61,964 bases of DNA from an uncultured Eubacteriales bacterium (lineage in GTDB: Bacteria > Bacillota > Clostridia > Lachnospirales > CAG-274), in contig CABVAP010000001.1 of assembly GCA_902496345.1 (NCBI GenBank), positions 1 through 61,964 of the forward strand, written 5' to 3'. Below are positions 44,363 to 52,379 of this stretch, piece by piece (the first letter of the stretch is position 1; each line of letters begins with the position of its first letter). A program made the position numbers and the translations under genes. The notes below the pieces were generated by a model. It saw nothing but the letters and a program-made list of their open reading frames with translations. It searched no databases and had not been told where the DNA came from.

Positions 44363-46936
44363 TTAATAGCCGTATGTAATTGAACTTTGAACTTTATATT
44401 TTCCATTGTGTATATTTCCAAAATTAACAAAGTCAGGTAATAGCAATGGAATAAAATATAAATCAACATCAACTTCAGTATCAGCCTTTATTTGAGTTGC
44501 ATATTCGCTCAAAAAGTCCTCTGAGCCTAAATTTTCCATATTAGCTAAATTTTCATTATAGCTATTTTTCATAGTTGCGTGTATACATCTTTTAAGTGCG
44601 TCGGCACCGCCATTACCGTCCAAATGTAAAAGTAACAATATTCTTAAATGGTCAGAATATGACAAAACTTTGTACTTGCTTAAAGACGGACAAATAGCAA
44701 TAAGACCTTTACTATTAGAGTCACCACCATCTAATAACATAGTTGTCATATCAACAGCAGTTCTCGCAAGTCCACGAACAACAGCGCCAACTGTTCTTGC
44801 GATAAGTTCACCCGGTGTAGTTATCCAATAATTAACGGCATTTATTGCGAATCTTATAAGTGCAATTTCACCAATGGCATATATTGCATTATCAAGTTGC
44901 GTTTTTTGTCCGAAAATAATATATTCAACCTCAGTATGGTCAAAGTAATGTTTTCTTGTTGTTTGTGACGTTAAATATGTACACTTACTCATAATATAGT
45001 CAACAAGATAAAACTTATTTCCTGGGTTTGTAACTATGTTTTTAAGTTGATTAAATTTATCTTTGAGCTTGTTAAACATAGAAATTTTTCCACCTGAAAT
45101 ATTGTCTATGTTATTAACATCAGAAGCCCCCGGCATTGTCTTTCCAACCCAAGTTCCAGCTATTTTTTCAATTTCATCTTTAATCTCTTTAATCTTTTCA
45201 TTATAGCTATCTGTATCTAAGTTAGAATCTTTATCACTTTGTACACCAGCATTAAAATCAGGTATATTAGCGATTCCCATATCATTGTATAAATTTATAT
45301 TTTCGATTTCTTCAACCTTAGCGTTGTATGCATTTGCTTTTTCAGCAGCCTCGTCCCTTGCTTTCTTTGCAGCAGCTATAGTTCCTTTATTCTTAACAAC
45401 AAATTCATATAGACTATAATTTTTATCTAATAAATTTTTTAAATCGCTAAAATTTTTTAAATCGGTTTCTATTTCATTCAAAGTTCCTTCAGTATCTGGT
45501 TTTATTTTTTCTTCATAATATTCTTTAAAGTTTTTTCCCTCTTTGTTGTCGCAACAATCCAAAATAAGACTCTTTATATCTTTATATGTATCTCTACCAG
45601 CACCATTATCTCCGATATACTCTTTAAGAGCTTCCGTATTATAAACATCTATATTGGTATCTTCATTAATAAGTTTATCAAAAAGCTCTAAAATATGCTT
45701 TTTTTCTTTCTTTTTACTTTCTAAATCTTCTTTATTTTTTCCAAGCAATAACCCTTCTAATTCGCTAACCCTTTCAACTGTTTTTTTAGCATCATTAACA
45801 TCACAAGCCAAAACATCTTCAACTGTTTTTCCAATACCTGCTGAACTTAATTCTGTTTCTATTTCTGAACATTTTTTGTCAAAAGTAGCAACAGCCTTAT
45901 TATATTCTTTAGCAAGGGCTCGAGCCTTTTCAATTTCGCTTGCAATAGTTGCTTTAACTGAGTCTTCCTTATCCGTTGCCTCCTTTGCTTTCTTTTTTAT
46001 ATCGTTGATTAATTCTGTTTCTTCGTTAGCTTTAGCTTTTTGTTCTTCTCTTAATGTTATTTCGTCATCGCTTTCCCCCTCATATTTATCTGTCGCACCT
46101 GTAGCATAAGGTTTTTTCCCGCCTTCTATAATATTTTCTCCATTATTACCGATAATACCGTTGTTCTCTTTAGAAGTTTCAAAATTTCCAAACTTAGTGG
46201 CTTCCTCTTGTGCTTTTCTTCCCTCTTCCTGATAGTCTTCGACACTTTTTTTATATTCCGAAATTTGGTTTACAACCGAACCAACCTTGCCATTAATATC
46301 ATCTTTCCAATTATCCAAAGCCCCTAAGTCAATCGCTTGTAATTTTCCACCATTAGAAGTATTAGCCTTTACATCTGTAGAGGCACTGCCCAAAATTGTA
46401 TTTTTAGTCAAATTTGTAAATGCCCCTCCGATTTTTCCTGTAATGTTATTAACAGTACCCTCAACATCAATAGAAATATCCTTCATATCCTTTGAGAATA
46501 TCGCTTTAAATTTATCAATAACCCCCAAACATAGACTAACAGGGGCTCTATATTTAGAGTATTCATTAATTTTTTCTTGAAAGACATCAGCTTTACCGAG
46601 ATTTTTTTCACCATCAACACTTGCGTTTAATATTTCATAATTTATCAAATTACCCATATTTTCGCTATTTGCTGTATTAAGATTATTTTCAAGATACTTT
46701 TTAAAAATACTATTTATATCAGTACTTTTAGTATTAATACCAAATAACCCCCACTCTGACACCAAATTTTCGCTATATTCAGCAAGAGTAGACCTAACAG
46801 CAGACTCTGTTGCTGTTCTAACTCTGTTTTTGGCAACAAGAATCCTTGTCATATCAGCAAACACGCCACCAAAGGTAACGGTCGCAACGACTATTATAAT
46901 CAAGAAAATACTTATTCCACCCTTATGTTTTTTCAT
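44363..46936 (-). CDS. DUF5702 protein, large Tad-associated pseudopilin
   Basis: An 857-residue protein with N-terminal MKKHKGGISIFLIIIVVATV (pilin-like, one helix) and the sequence VRTATESAVRSTLAEYSENLVSEWGLFGI typical of DUF5702/TadG-like proteins. Residues ~150-600 are very rich in Lys/Glu and predicted coiled coil; the C-terminal ~200 residues are more globular (SYSDHLRILLLLHLDG). It replaces TadG in Clostridia Tad clusters. It probably lies outside the membrane with its N-terminal helix in it. RBS TGGGGGTG. Confidence 0.8.
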   Translation of the reverse strand: MKKHKGGISIFLIIIVVATVTFGGVFADMTRILVAKNRVRTATESAVRSTLAEYSENLVSEWGLFGINTKSTDINSIFKKYLENNLNTANSENMGNLINYEILNASVDGEKNLGKADVFQEKINEYSKYRAPVSLCLGVIDKFKAIFSKDMKDISIDVEGTVNNITGKIGGAFTNLTKNTILGSASTDVKANTSNGGKLQAIDLGALDNWKDDINGKVGSVVNQISEYKKSVEDYQEEGRKAQEEATKFGNFETSKENNGIIGNNGENIIEGGKKPYATGATDKYEGESDDEITLREEQKAKANEETELINDIKKKAKEATDKEDSVKATIASEIEKARALAKEYNKAVATFDKKCSEIETELSSAGIGKTVEDVLACDVNDAKKTVERVSELEGLLLGKNKEDLESKKKEKKHILELFDKLINEDTNIDVYNTEALKEYIGDNGAGRDTYKDIKSLILDCCDNKEGKNFKEYYEEKIKPDTEGTLNEIETDLKNFSDLKNLLDKNYSLYEFVVKNKGTIAAAKKARDEAAEKANAYNAKVEEIENINLYNDMGIANIPDFNAGVQSDKDSNLDTDSYNEKIKEIKDEIEKIAGTWVGKTMPGASDVNNIDNISGGKISMFNKLKDKFNQLKNIVTNPGNKFYLVDYIMSKCTYLTSQTTRKHYFDHTEVEYIIFGQKTQLDNAIYAIGEIALIRFAINAVNYWITTPGELIARTVGAVVRGLARTAVDMTTMLLDGGDSNSKGLIAICPSLSKYKVLSYSDHLRILLLLHLDGNGGADALKRCIHATMKNSYNENLANMENLGSEDFLSEYATQIKADTEVDVDLYFIPLLLPDFVNFGNIHNGKYKVQSSITYGY

Positions 46937-46963
46937 ATAGACACACCCCCAAAATTCAGAATT

Positions 46964-47584
46964 TTAGTTATCAATTTCACTTGTTTTATCACTAATTGCG
47001 TCAATTTTTCCCTTTACTTCATCAATAATTGATTTAGTAAGTTCATAAATATAGTCAGCATTTCGGATAAACTCATCTGGGTCATATAGACTAGCTGAAC
47101 TCTGTGCCGATATGCTCATACCGTCCCCGTTACCAAAATAAACCATAATATTTCTAAAAGGAGCGTTTATTTCTTGTGTGGCACTAACGTCAATGCTACT
47201 GCCTAAAAAACTGGAATTATACACTGCCTCTACTGTAACATTTCCGCCGATAAAAGTTAAAGAGTCAACTATTTCCTTTGTTTTTTCTTGAATATATTGA
47301 ACTTCACTTTCTTTACTTCCAAATAAATCAAAATATAAATCCGGTCTGCCCTTGTTAGTTTTTCTTTTATCTCCAACCGTACCGTCAATAAAATTTTTGC
47401 TGCTGCCGTCATAATCCCACATCATTGCCCCTCTTGATGAGCCATACGACACAGCATATTCAAGAACAGCATTTTGATATAAAACCTGAAAGGCATATAA
47501 TACAGCAAATATAGCAATTAAAATTGTAGGAACAACAATAGTTGCTTCAAGTGTAAACATAGCCTTTTGTCTTTTTCTTTTCAT
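46964..47584 (-). CDS. TadE-like pseudopilin
   Basis: A 206-residue protein, MKRKRQKAMFTLEATIVVPTILI: basic leader, TLEATIVVP with the conserved Glu and a hydrophobic helix, the form of TadE/TadF minor pilins. The remainder is a small extracellular domain. RBS AAGGTGG. It follows the flp gene after two hairpins and precedes the DUF5702 gene. Confidence 0.85.
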   Translation of the reverse strand: MKRKRQKAMFTLEATIVVPTILIAIFAVLYAFQVLYQNAVLEYAVSYGSSRGAMMWDYDGSSKNFIDGTVGDKRKTNKGRPDLYFDLFGSKESEVQYIQEKTKEIVDSLTFIGGNVTVEAVYNSSFLGSSIDVSATQEINAPFRNIMVYFGNGDGMSISAQSSASLYDPDEFIRNADYIYELTKSIIDEVKGKIDAISDKTSEIDN

Positions 47585-47617
47585 AAGTAAACACCACCTT
47601 AATTAATAAATATAATA

Positions 47618-47680
47618 GGATATACAAACACAGTTACAAATCGCAACTGTGCTTGTATATCCCCTCATCTTCAAGATGAG
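47618..47680 (-). terminator. paired hairpins between flp and tadE
   Basis: An 18-bp stem with one mismatch (47618-47635/47645-47662, GGATATACAA arms) next to a 6-8 bp stem (47664-47671/47673-47680). On the minus strand TATTATATTTATT follows. Probably partial termination or processing that makes flp mRNA more abundant than the downstream genes. Confidence 0.75.
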
Positions 47681-47704
47681 AGGATACGTTGCAATAGATA
47701 CAGA

Positions 47705-47932
47705 TTATTTGCTACTTAATCCAGTTCTATCTTTAATTTCTCCTGGCTTTACATCTATCGTATCTGCATCGCCATTTGTTTTAAAAGCGTTATTTATTAA
47801 TCCTTGTGCAAAGTCTTTAATAGCGTCTTTAAAAACCATTGCAATAGCAACCAATATAGCAATAATAATAACTATTTCAATAGTTCCCATTGCCTCCTCT
47901 TCTTGCCAGAAATCCTTAAAAAACTTCATCAT
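47705..47932 (-). CDS. Flp-type major pilin (Flp1-like)
   Basis: A 75-residue pilin: MMKFFKDFWQEEEAMGTIEIVIIIAILVAIAMVF. The acidic EEEAMGTIEIV segment and hydrophobic helix are those of the Gram-positive Flp1-like family, in which the leader is short and the mature part begins near Met/Gly ~15. A hydrophilic tail (~30 residues) follows. Strong RBS GGAGGAG. It is located between tadC and tadE and should be the main filament subunit. Confidence 0.88.
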   Translation of the reverse strand: MMKFFKDFWQEEEAMGTIEIVIIIAILVAIAMVFKDAIKDFAQGLINNAFKTNGDADTIDVKPGEIKDRTGLSSK

Positions 47933-48051
47933 AGTAATCTCCTCCTTTCTAAAATATTTTTAATTTTTATATTAAAGGTACTTTGCAAAAGCGTTTCCCT
48001 CTAATGACATAAAATAACCCTTTTTTTGAAAAAATAAAATTTCAATGCAAA

Positions 48052-48996
48052 TTATGCCCCACTAATACTAAGTATCGCTGGAAGTACAACAACCATAATT
48101 ATTCCGATAAGCATAATAGCCATAGGAATCATAAGTTTACTACTTGCCTTTTCCCCTTGTTGCTTTGCAGCAGCCTTTCTAAGTTCCCAACAATCGTCTG
48201 CTTGTTCTCGCAATGCCGGAACAACTTGAGTACCACCTTTTTTCAAGTTCAAAACAATTATAGAAACACATTTAATAACTTCTTTTATTTTGCAACGTCT
48301 TGCAAATTCCTCATAAGCCTGTGCTTCACCCTTGCCGGCTCTAATCTCCGACATAGTTATGGTGAGTTCTCTATATAATGGAGTATCTTTTCTGTTGTCC
48401 TCAACAATTTTTTCCCAAGCCTTGTTTATTGTAAGTCCGGCATTAACAAGCAATAATAACTTGTTTACAAATTCAGGAAAATCAATTTGTATAGACAATC
48501 TTTTTTCTTGAATTTTGTCTTTTAAGCTCTTATCTAATAAAATAGGCACAGCAATTAAACAAATAAATGCAACTGAAAAGAATAATTTAACATTGCCCCC
48601 ATCGTTATTAATACAAGAAATGCCACTTAAAAACATACATATAAGAAAAGCTGCAACTGCACCAAAATATTTTGTTGCCGTATGTATTTCATAATAGTAA
48701 TCAGCATATTTATGTGTATATAGCTCTGTAATATCTCGCTTTATATTTTCGTTATATCTGTAATAAGGTTCAGAAATTTTTGAAAAAACGAATTTTCTAA
48801 TTGGTAAAACCTCATTAAGATATAGTCCGATAGGCAAATATTTTTTTGCCTTAAATTCCTCTTCGTCAAGAGGTTCGATATATTCATCGTATACCCCTTT
48901 AGATTTTGTATATGCAATCATAAACACCACAAAAGCAAGTAAAAAGAATATTAAATTTAATATTTTAACAACCCAAAATGCAATAGTCATAAACAT
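48052..48996 (-). CDS. tadC: Tad inner-membrane platform protein TadC
   Basis: A 314-residue type II secretion F-domain protein with N-terminal helix, a second helix pair ~120-170 and a C-terminal helix (LMIPMAIMLIGIIMVVVLPAIL). The T2SF core FVNKLLLLVNAGLTINKAWEKI and the WELRKAAAKQQGEKASSKLM run are present. With TadB it forms the membrane platform on which CpaF acts. RBS GAGGTG. It starts 3 bases after the tadB stop. Confidence 0.9.
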   Translation of the reverse strand: MFMTIAFWVVKILNLIFFLLAFVVFMIAYTKSKGVYDEYIEPLDEEEFKAKKYLPIGLYLNEVLPIRKFVFSKISEPYYRYNENIKRDITELYTHKYADYYYEIHTATKYFGAVAAFLICMFLSGISCINNDGGNVKLFFSVAFICLIAVPILLDKSLKDKIQEKRLSIQIDFPEFVNKLLLLVNAGLTINKAWEKIVEDNRKDTPLYRELTITMSEIRAGKGEAQAYEEFARRCKIKEVIKCVSIIVLNLKKGGTQVVPALREQADDCWELRKAAAKQQGEKASSKLMIPMAIMLIGIIMVVVLPAILSISGA

Positions 48997-48999
48997 ACG

Positions 49000-49818
49000 C
49001 TACACCTCAATATCAACAATTTTTTCAGAAACAAGAAAAGCAATAGTAAACATAACAATTGCGATAGTCATAACAACGTTACCTGTAATTGTCGAAAAAA
49101 CAGGCTCCATAAACTCGGGAGATGACATAGATAATATAAGAATCATAAATACAGGCATAACAGCCATAATACGACTTTCAAATTTCTTGCTTGTAATAGT
49201 TGTTTCGATTTCTCGTTTTGTTTCGATTTTGTCGCCGATAACTTGAGATGTATTTCTAACAACCTCTGCCAAGTTTCCCCCTGTTCTTTTACAAACACTA
49301 ATGATGTCAGCAAAATTTTCAATATCATCAATGTGCGAACGGTCGGCAAATTCTTGTATAGCCTGTTCAACTGGTTCATTCATTTCAATTTTTCTTACGA
49401 TAAAGACAGCCTCTTTCATAATAGCTGTGTCAGGGTTTGCATAGATAATAGCTAAATCCCTTAAAGCGTCTTTAAAAGCCATTTCAATAGAACGACCGGC
49501 CTCCATAGAAGATGAAACAGAATACAATAAATCTTTAAATTGAATTGTTAAGTTGTTTTTTCTTTTTTTGATTATGGATTTTGTTCTTATTTTGGGATAT
49601 TTAAAAGCAAATAAAGCAAGTAATGCCGAAAGTATTGGGTTGTGATAAAATATCATTCCCACAATAAAAATGACGATATAAGCAAAAATAATATTTATGA
49701 TATTTTCTTTTTTGCTCATTATGTATACATCATAGTCTATAATTCCTGCTTCTTGCTGTTCCCACTGTTGACGTCTAAGTTCTTTCTCTGCCTTTTTGTC
49801 TTTTTTTTCTTTTGCCAT
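49000..49818 (-). CDS. tadB: Tad inner-membrane platform protein TadB
   Basis: A 272-residue protein; I start it at the ATG 49818 (MAKEKKDKKAEKELRR), just behind AGAGGTGG. A Lys-rich N-terminus, two helices ~45-85, the T2SF domain (LKDLLYSVSSSMEAGRSIEMAF ... CKRTGGNLAEVVRNTSQVI) and two C-terminal helices. The start lies 14 bases beyond the cpaF stop. Confidence 0.9.
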   Translation of the reverse strand: MAKEKKDKKAEKELRRQQWEQQEAGIIDYDVYIMSKKENIINIIFAYIVIFIVGMIFYHNPILSALLALFAFKYPKIRTKSIIKKRKNNLTIQFKDLLYSVSSSMEAGRSIEMAFKDALRDLAIIYANPDTAIMKEAVFIVRKIEMNEPVEQAIQEFADRSHIDDIENFADIISVCKRTGGNLAEVVRNTSQVIGDKIETKREIETTITSKKFESRIMAVMPVFMILILSMSSPEFMEPVFSTITGNVVMTIAIVMFTIAFLVSEKIVDIEV

Positions 49819-49832
49819 AAAAACCACCTCTT

Positions 49833-51068
49833 TCACACTTTGTCAGATAAACCTGCCATTCTAAATTTAAAAGTATTTATCATAGGATTTTCTGTTCGTT
49901 GCAAATTACCGATAATTTTGTTGTTTTCATCTTCACCAAGTTCAATAAATTTATAAAGTGGGTTCATTTTAATTTCACCATTTTCATAATTAAGAACTTC
50001 GCTTATCTCAACAGTTCTTCTTGATTTATCACGCAATCTTGAAAGTTGGATAATAACGTCAACAGCCGATGCCATTTGGTGTCTAATTGCATCAAGTGGC
50101 ATATTTGCACCGGTTAAAACCATTGTTTCAAGTCGACTTAACATATCACTTGTAGAATTGGCGTGACCTGTTGAGAGTGAACCGTCGTGACCTGTGTTCA
50201 TAGCTTGAAGCATATCAAGAGCCTCTGCCCCTCTAACTTCGCCGACAACAATTCTTTCCGGTCTCATACGCAATGAAGACTTTATGAGGTCACGCATAGT
50301 GATTTCACCTTTTCCGTCAGTATTTGCGTTTCTTGTTTCCATTCTAACAAGGTTCTCTACCCCCTTTATTTGCAATTCTGCTGAATCTTCGATTGTTATA
50401 ATTCTTTCATCTTTCGGAATAAAGTTTGATAAAGCATTTAGAAAAGTAGTCTTTCCAGAGCCTGTACCACCACTTATAAAGATGTTGTATTTTGCCTTAA
50501 CCATTCGCTCAAGAAGTTCAGCAACCTCGGGGGTTATTGACTTATAGGCGATAAGCTGACTAATAGTCATAGGATTTTCAGGGAACTTTCTTATTGTAAC
50601 CGTTGGACCGTCAAGGGCAATCGGTGGAAGTACAATGTTTACTCTGGAACCGTCTTTAAGTCTTGCGTCAACTATAGGTGATGATTCATTTACAATTCTG
50701 TTTACTTTGGAAACAATATTTTGAATAACGTTTTCGAGAACAGCCGTACTAGAAAATGTATTAGGTACTCTTGATAATCTGCCTGACCTTTCAATAAAAA
50801 TGTTATCAGGTCCGTTAATCATAATTTCTGTTATAGTTGGGTCATCAACAAGAGGTTGAAGTGCGTCAAGTCCTCTCATAGAATTAAAAACATTGTTAAA
50901 CAAACTTACTTTCATATCTATTGTCAAATAGTCCTCTAATGACATATTTGTAATAACCTTGTAAATAATGTCTTTAAGTTCATCATCATCAATATCTCTG
51001 CTTAAATCCATAAGCTCAGCAACTTTAGCTTTTGTAGAATAAACCAAAGAATTTAAATCATTATTCAT
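49833..51068 (-). CDS. cpaF: Tad secretion ATPase CpaF/TadA
   Basis: A 411-residue hexameric assembly ATPase: N-terminal domain, DDPTITEIMINGPDNIFIERSG, Walker A ISGGTGSGKTTFLNAL, the Asp box (IITIEDSAELQI), Walker B RPERIVVGEVRGAEALDMLQ and the His box (NTGHDGSLSTGHANS). It powers Flp pilus assembly from the cytoplasm. RBS GGGGG. It follows the cpaE-like gene by 15 bases. Confidence 0.95.
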   Translation of the reverse strand: MNNDLNSLVYSTKAKVAELMDLSRDIDDDELKDIIYKVITNMSLEDYLTIDMKVSLFNNVFNSMRGLDALQPLVDDPTITEIMINGPDNIFIERSGRLSRVPNTFSSTAVLENVIQNIVSKVNRIVNESSPIVDARLKDGSRVNIVLPPIALDGPTVTIRKFPENPMTISQLIAYKSITPEVAELLERMVKAKYNIFISGGTGSGKTTFLNALSNFIPKDERIITIEDSAELQIKGVENLVRMETRNANTDGKGEITMRDLIKSSLRMRPERIVVGEVRGAEALDMLQAMNTGHDGSLSTGHANSTSDMLSRLETMVLTGANMPLDAIRHQMASAVDVIIQLSRLRDKSRRTVEISEVLNYENGEIKMNPLYKFIELGEDENNKIIGNLQRTENPMINTFKFRMAGLSDKV

Positions 51069-51083
51069 AAAGAACCCCCAATT

Positions 51084-52133
51084 CTATAGTAAACGTATAA
51101 TTGGTTCAAGGTCATCAAAACCAATGTTTTGATTTTTAAGAACAATTTTTATATTTTTGTAACTTTCATTAAAAGGAATTTTCAAAACATCATTATCAAA
51201 ATTTTTTTCGTATGCCATATTTTCGATAAATATAGTTTTAGATAAAATAGATTTTTCATATTTGAGTTTTTTCATTTCCGAAACAAATAGATTAACCTTT
51301 TGCTTTGAGAGTTCATTATTTAAATAAGGGAATAAAACTTTTTTACTTTTCTTTAAGATGTCAAATACACGTTTGTTAAATTCACCAACAAAATCAAGAA
51401 CCACATAGTCAAATTCTGTAAGTCCCTCTGCTGCGTTAATTATGTCCATAATTTCATCATCAGACATTTGAGCATATTCCGTACAGCTTTCGGCAGGATT
51501 TATGTAATAAATTTTACTTGCTTGATTTTGAACAACATTAGATAAAATTTTTGTAGGAATACTTTTTTTGTTTGTTCGTGCAGCAAAGAACACGTCTGTT
51601 AGATTGTTTATACCGTCATTGTTAAAAATTCCGGCCATTGAAGAAACTCTTTCAAAATTCAGATATAATACTTTTGCCCCACTAAGAGATAGATTTTTTG
51701 CTAATAGAATAGATAAAGTTGTTTTTCCACTGCCACCGACAGGCGAATATATAGAAATAATTTTCTTTTCTCCGTCATTAGATAAAATATAACTGCTGTC
51801 GCCGGTTTTTTCAGAATATATAAATAAAATATCATTTACAAATTTGTCAAGTTTCTGATATTTTTTAATTGTTGAATACTCATCGCTTTCAGCTTCAAAA
51901 GTTTCGGTCATAAGTATTTTCACAACATTGTCTTCGTAAAATTTAATATACTTTGTATATTCATCAGAAAAAAGTATAATATCCTGTTTTGTGTTTTCCG
52001 TGAACTCAGTAAACTTTTGGAAATCAGAAAAAGATAAAACTGTAAAATTATCTGTTTTATTTATAAGATAATTTGAAATTTTTTCTAAAAAACCCTTGTC
52101 ACTGTCCAAAATAACAATATTTAATTTAGCCAT
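51084..52133 (-). CDS. CpaE/TadZ-like ParA-type ATPase
   Basis: A 349-residue cytoplasmic protein: N-terminal receiver-like domain (NIVILDSDKGFLEKISNYL) without all of the phosphoacceptor surroundings, then a MinD/ParA-type ATPase with deviant Walker A SPVGGSGKTTLSILLAKNL and EFDYVVLDFVGEF. CpaE/TadZ proteins position the pilus machine at a pole. It is the first gene of the operon; its leader has a perfect hairpin, and the regulatory element copy B is 110-180 bp ahead of the ATG. RBS TGGAGGGG. Confidence 0.85.
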   Translation of the reverse strand: MAKLNIVILDSDKGFLEKISNYLINKTDNFTVLSFSDFQKFTEFTENTKQDIILFSDEYTKYIKFYEDNVVKILMTETFEAESDEYSTIKKYQKLDKFVNDILFIYSEKTGDSSYILSNDGEKKIISIYSPVGGSGKTTLSILLAKNLSLSGAKVLYLNFERVSSMAGIFNNDGINNLTDVFFAARTNKKSIPTKILSNVVQNQASKIYYINPAESCTEYAQMSDDEIMDIINAAEGLTEFDYVVLDFVGEFNKRVFDILKKSKKVLFPYLNNELSKQKVNLFVSEMKKLKYEKSILSKTIFIENMAYEKNFDNDVLKIPFNESYKNIKIVLKNQNIGFDDLEPIIRLL

Positions 52134-52151
52134 AGAACCCCTCCAGACATC

Positions 52152-52184
52152 TTGTAGCTATACTATATATAAAAATAGCTACAA
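52152..52184 (-). promoter_or_regulatory. leader hairpin of the Tad operon
   Basis: TTGTAGCTAT (52152-52161) and ATAGCTACAA (52175-52184) form a perfect 10-bp stem in the 5' untranslated part, a few bases ahead of the GGAGGGG ribosome binding site. Confidence 0.7.
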
Positions 52185-52236
52185 AATTTTTTGAACTTTT
52201 TACCTATAAAACTTGAATACCTTTTATATAAATTTT

Positions 52237-52310
52237 AATATATATTACTTGACATTTTTTTTCAATATGTGACAACAAGAATACAAAATAAAATATAGTT
52301 GTCACATATT
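52237..52310 (-). promoter_or_regulatory. inverted-repeat operator and promoter, copy B
   Basis: Perfect 13-bp arms AATATGTGACAAC (52264-52276) and GTTGTCACATATT (52298-52310), 21 bp apart. On the minus strand TTGAAA (52265-52260), 17 bp, TATATT (52242-52237) points to the Tad operon. About 59 bases are the same as copy A apart from five differences. It lies in the 246-bp region between the Tad operon and the divergent HTH gene. Confidence 0.85.
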
Positions 52311-52379
52311 TCATTTATTTAATAAATATGCTATTATTAATGTGATAGATTAGTATTTTTGTTAAAGAAAGGGTTAATT

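Noticed and set aside
47972..48010. 12-codon frame MSLEGNAFAKYL as a true gene
   Set aside because: Too short for a call from sequence alone; kept only as part of a finding.
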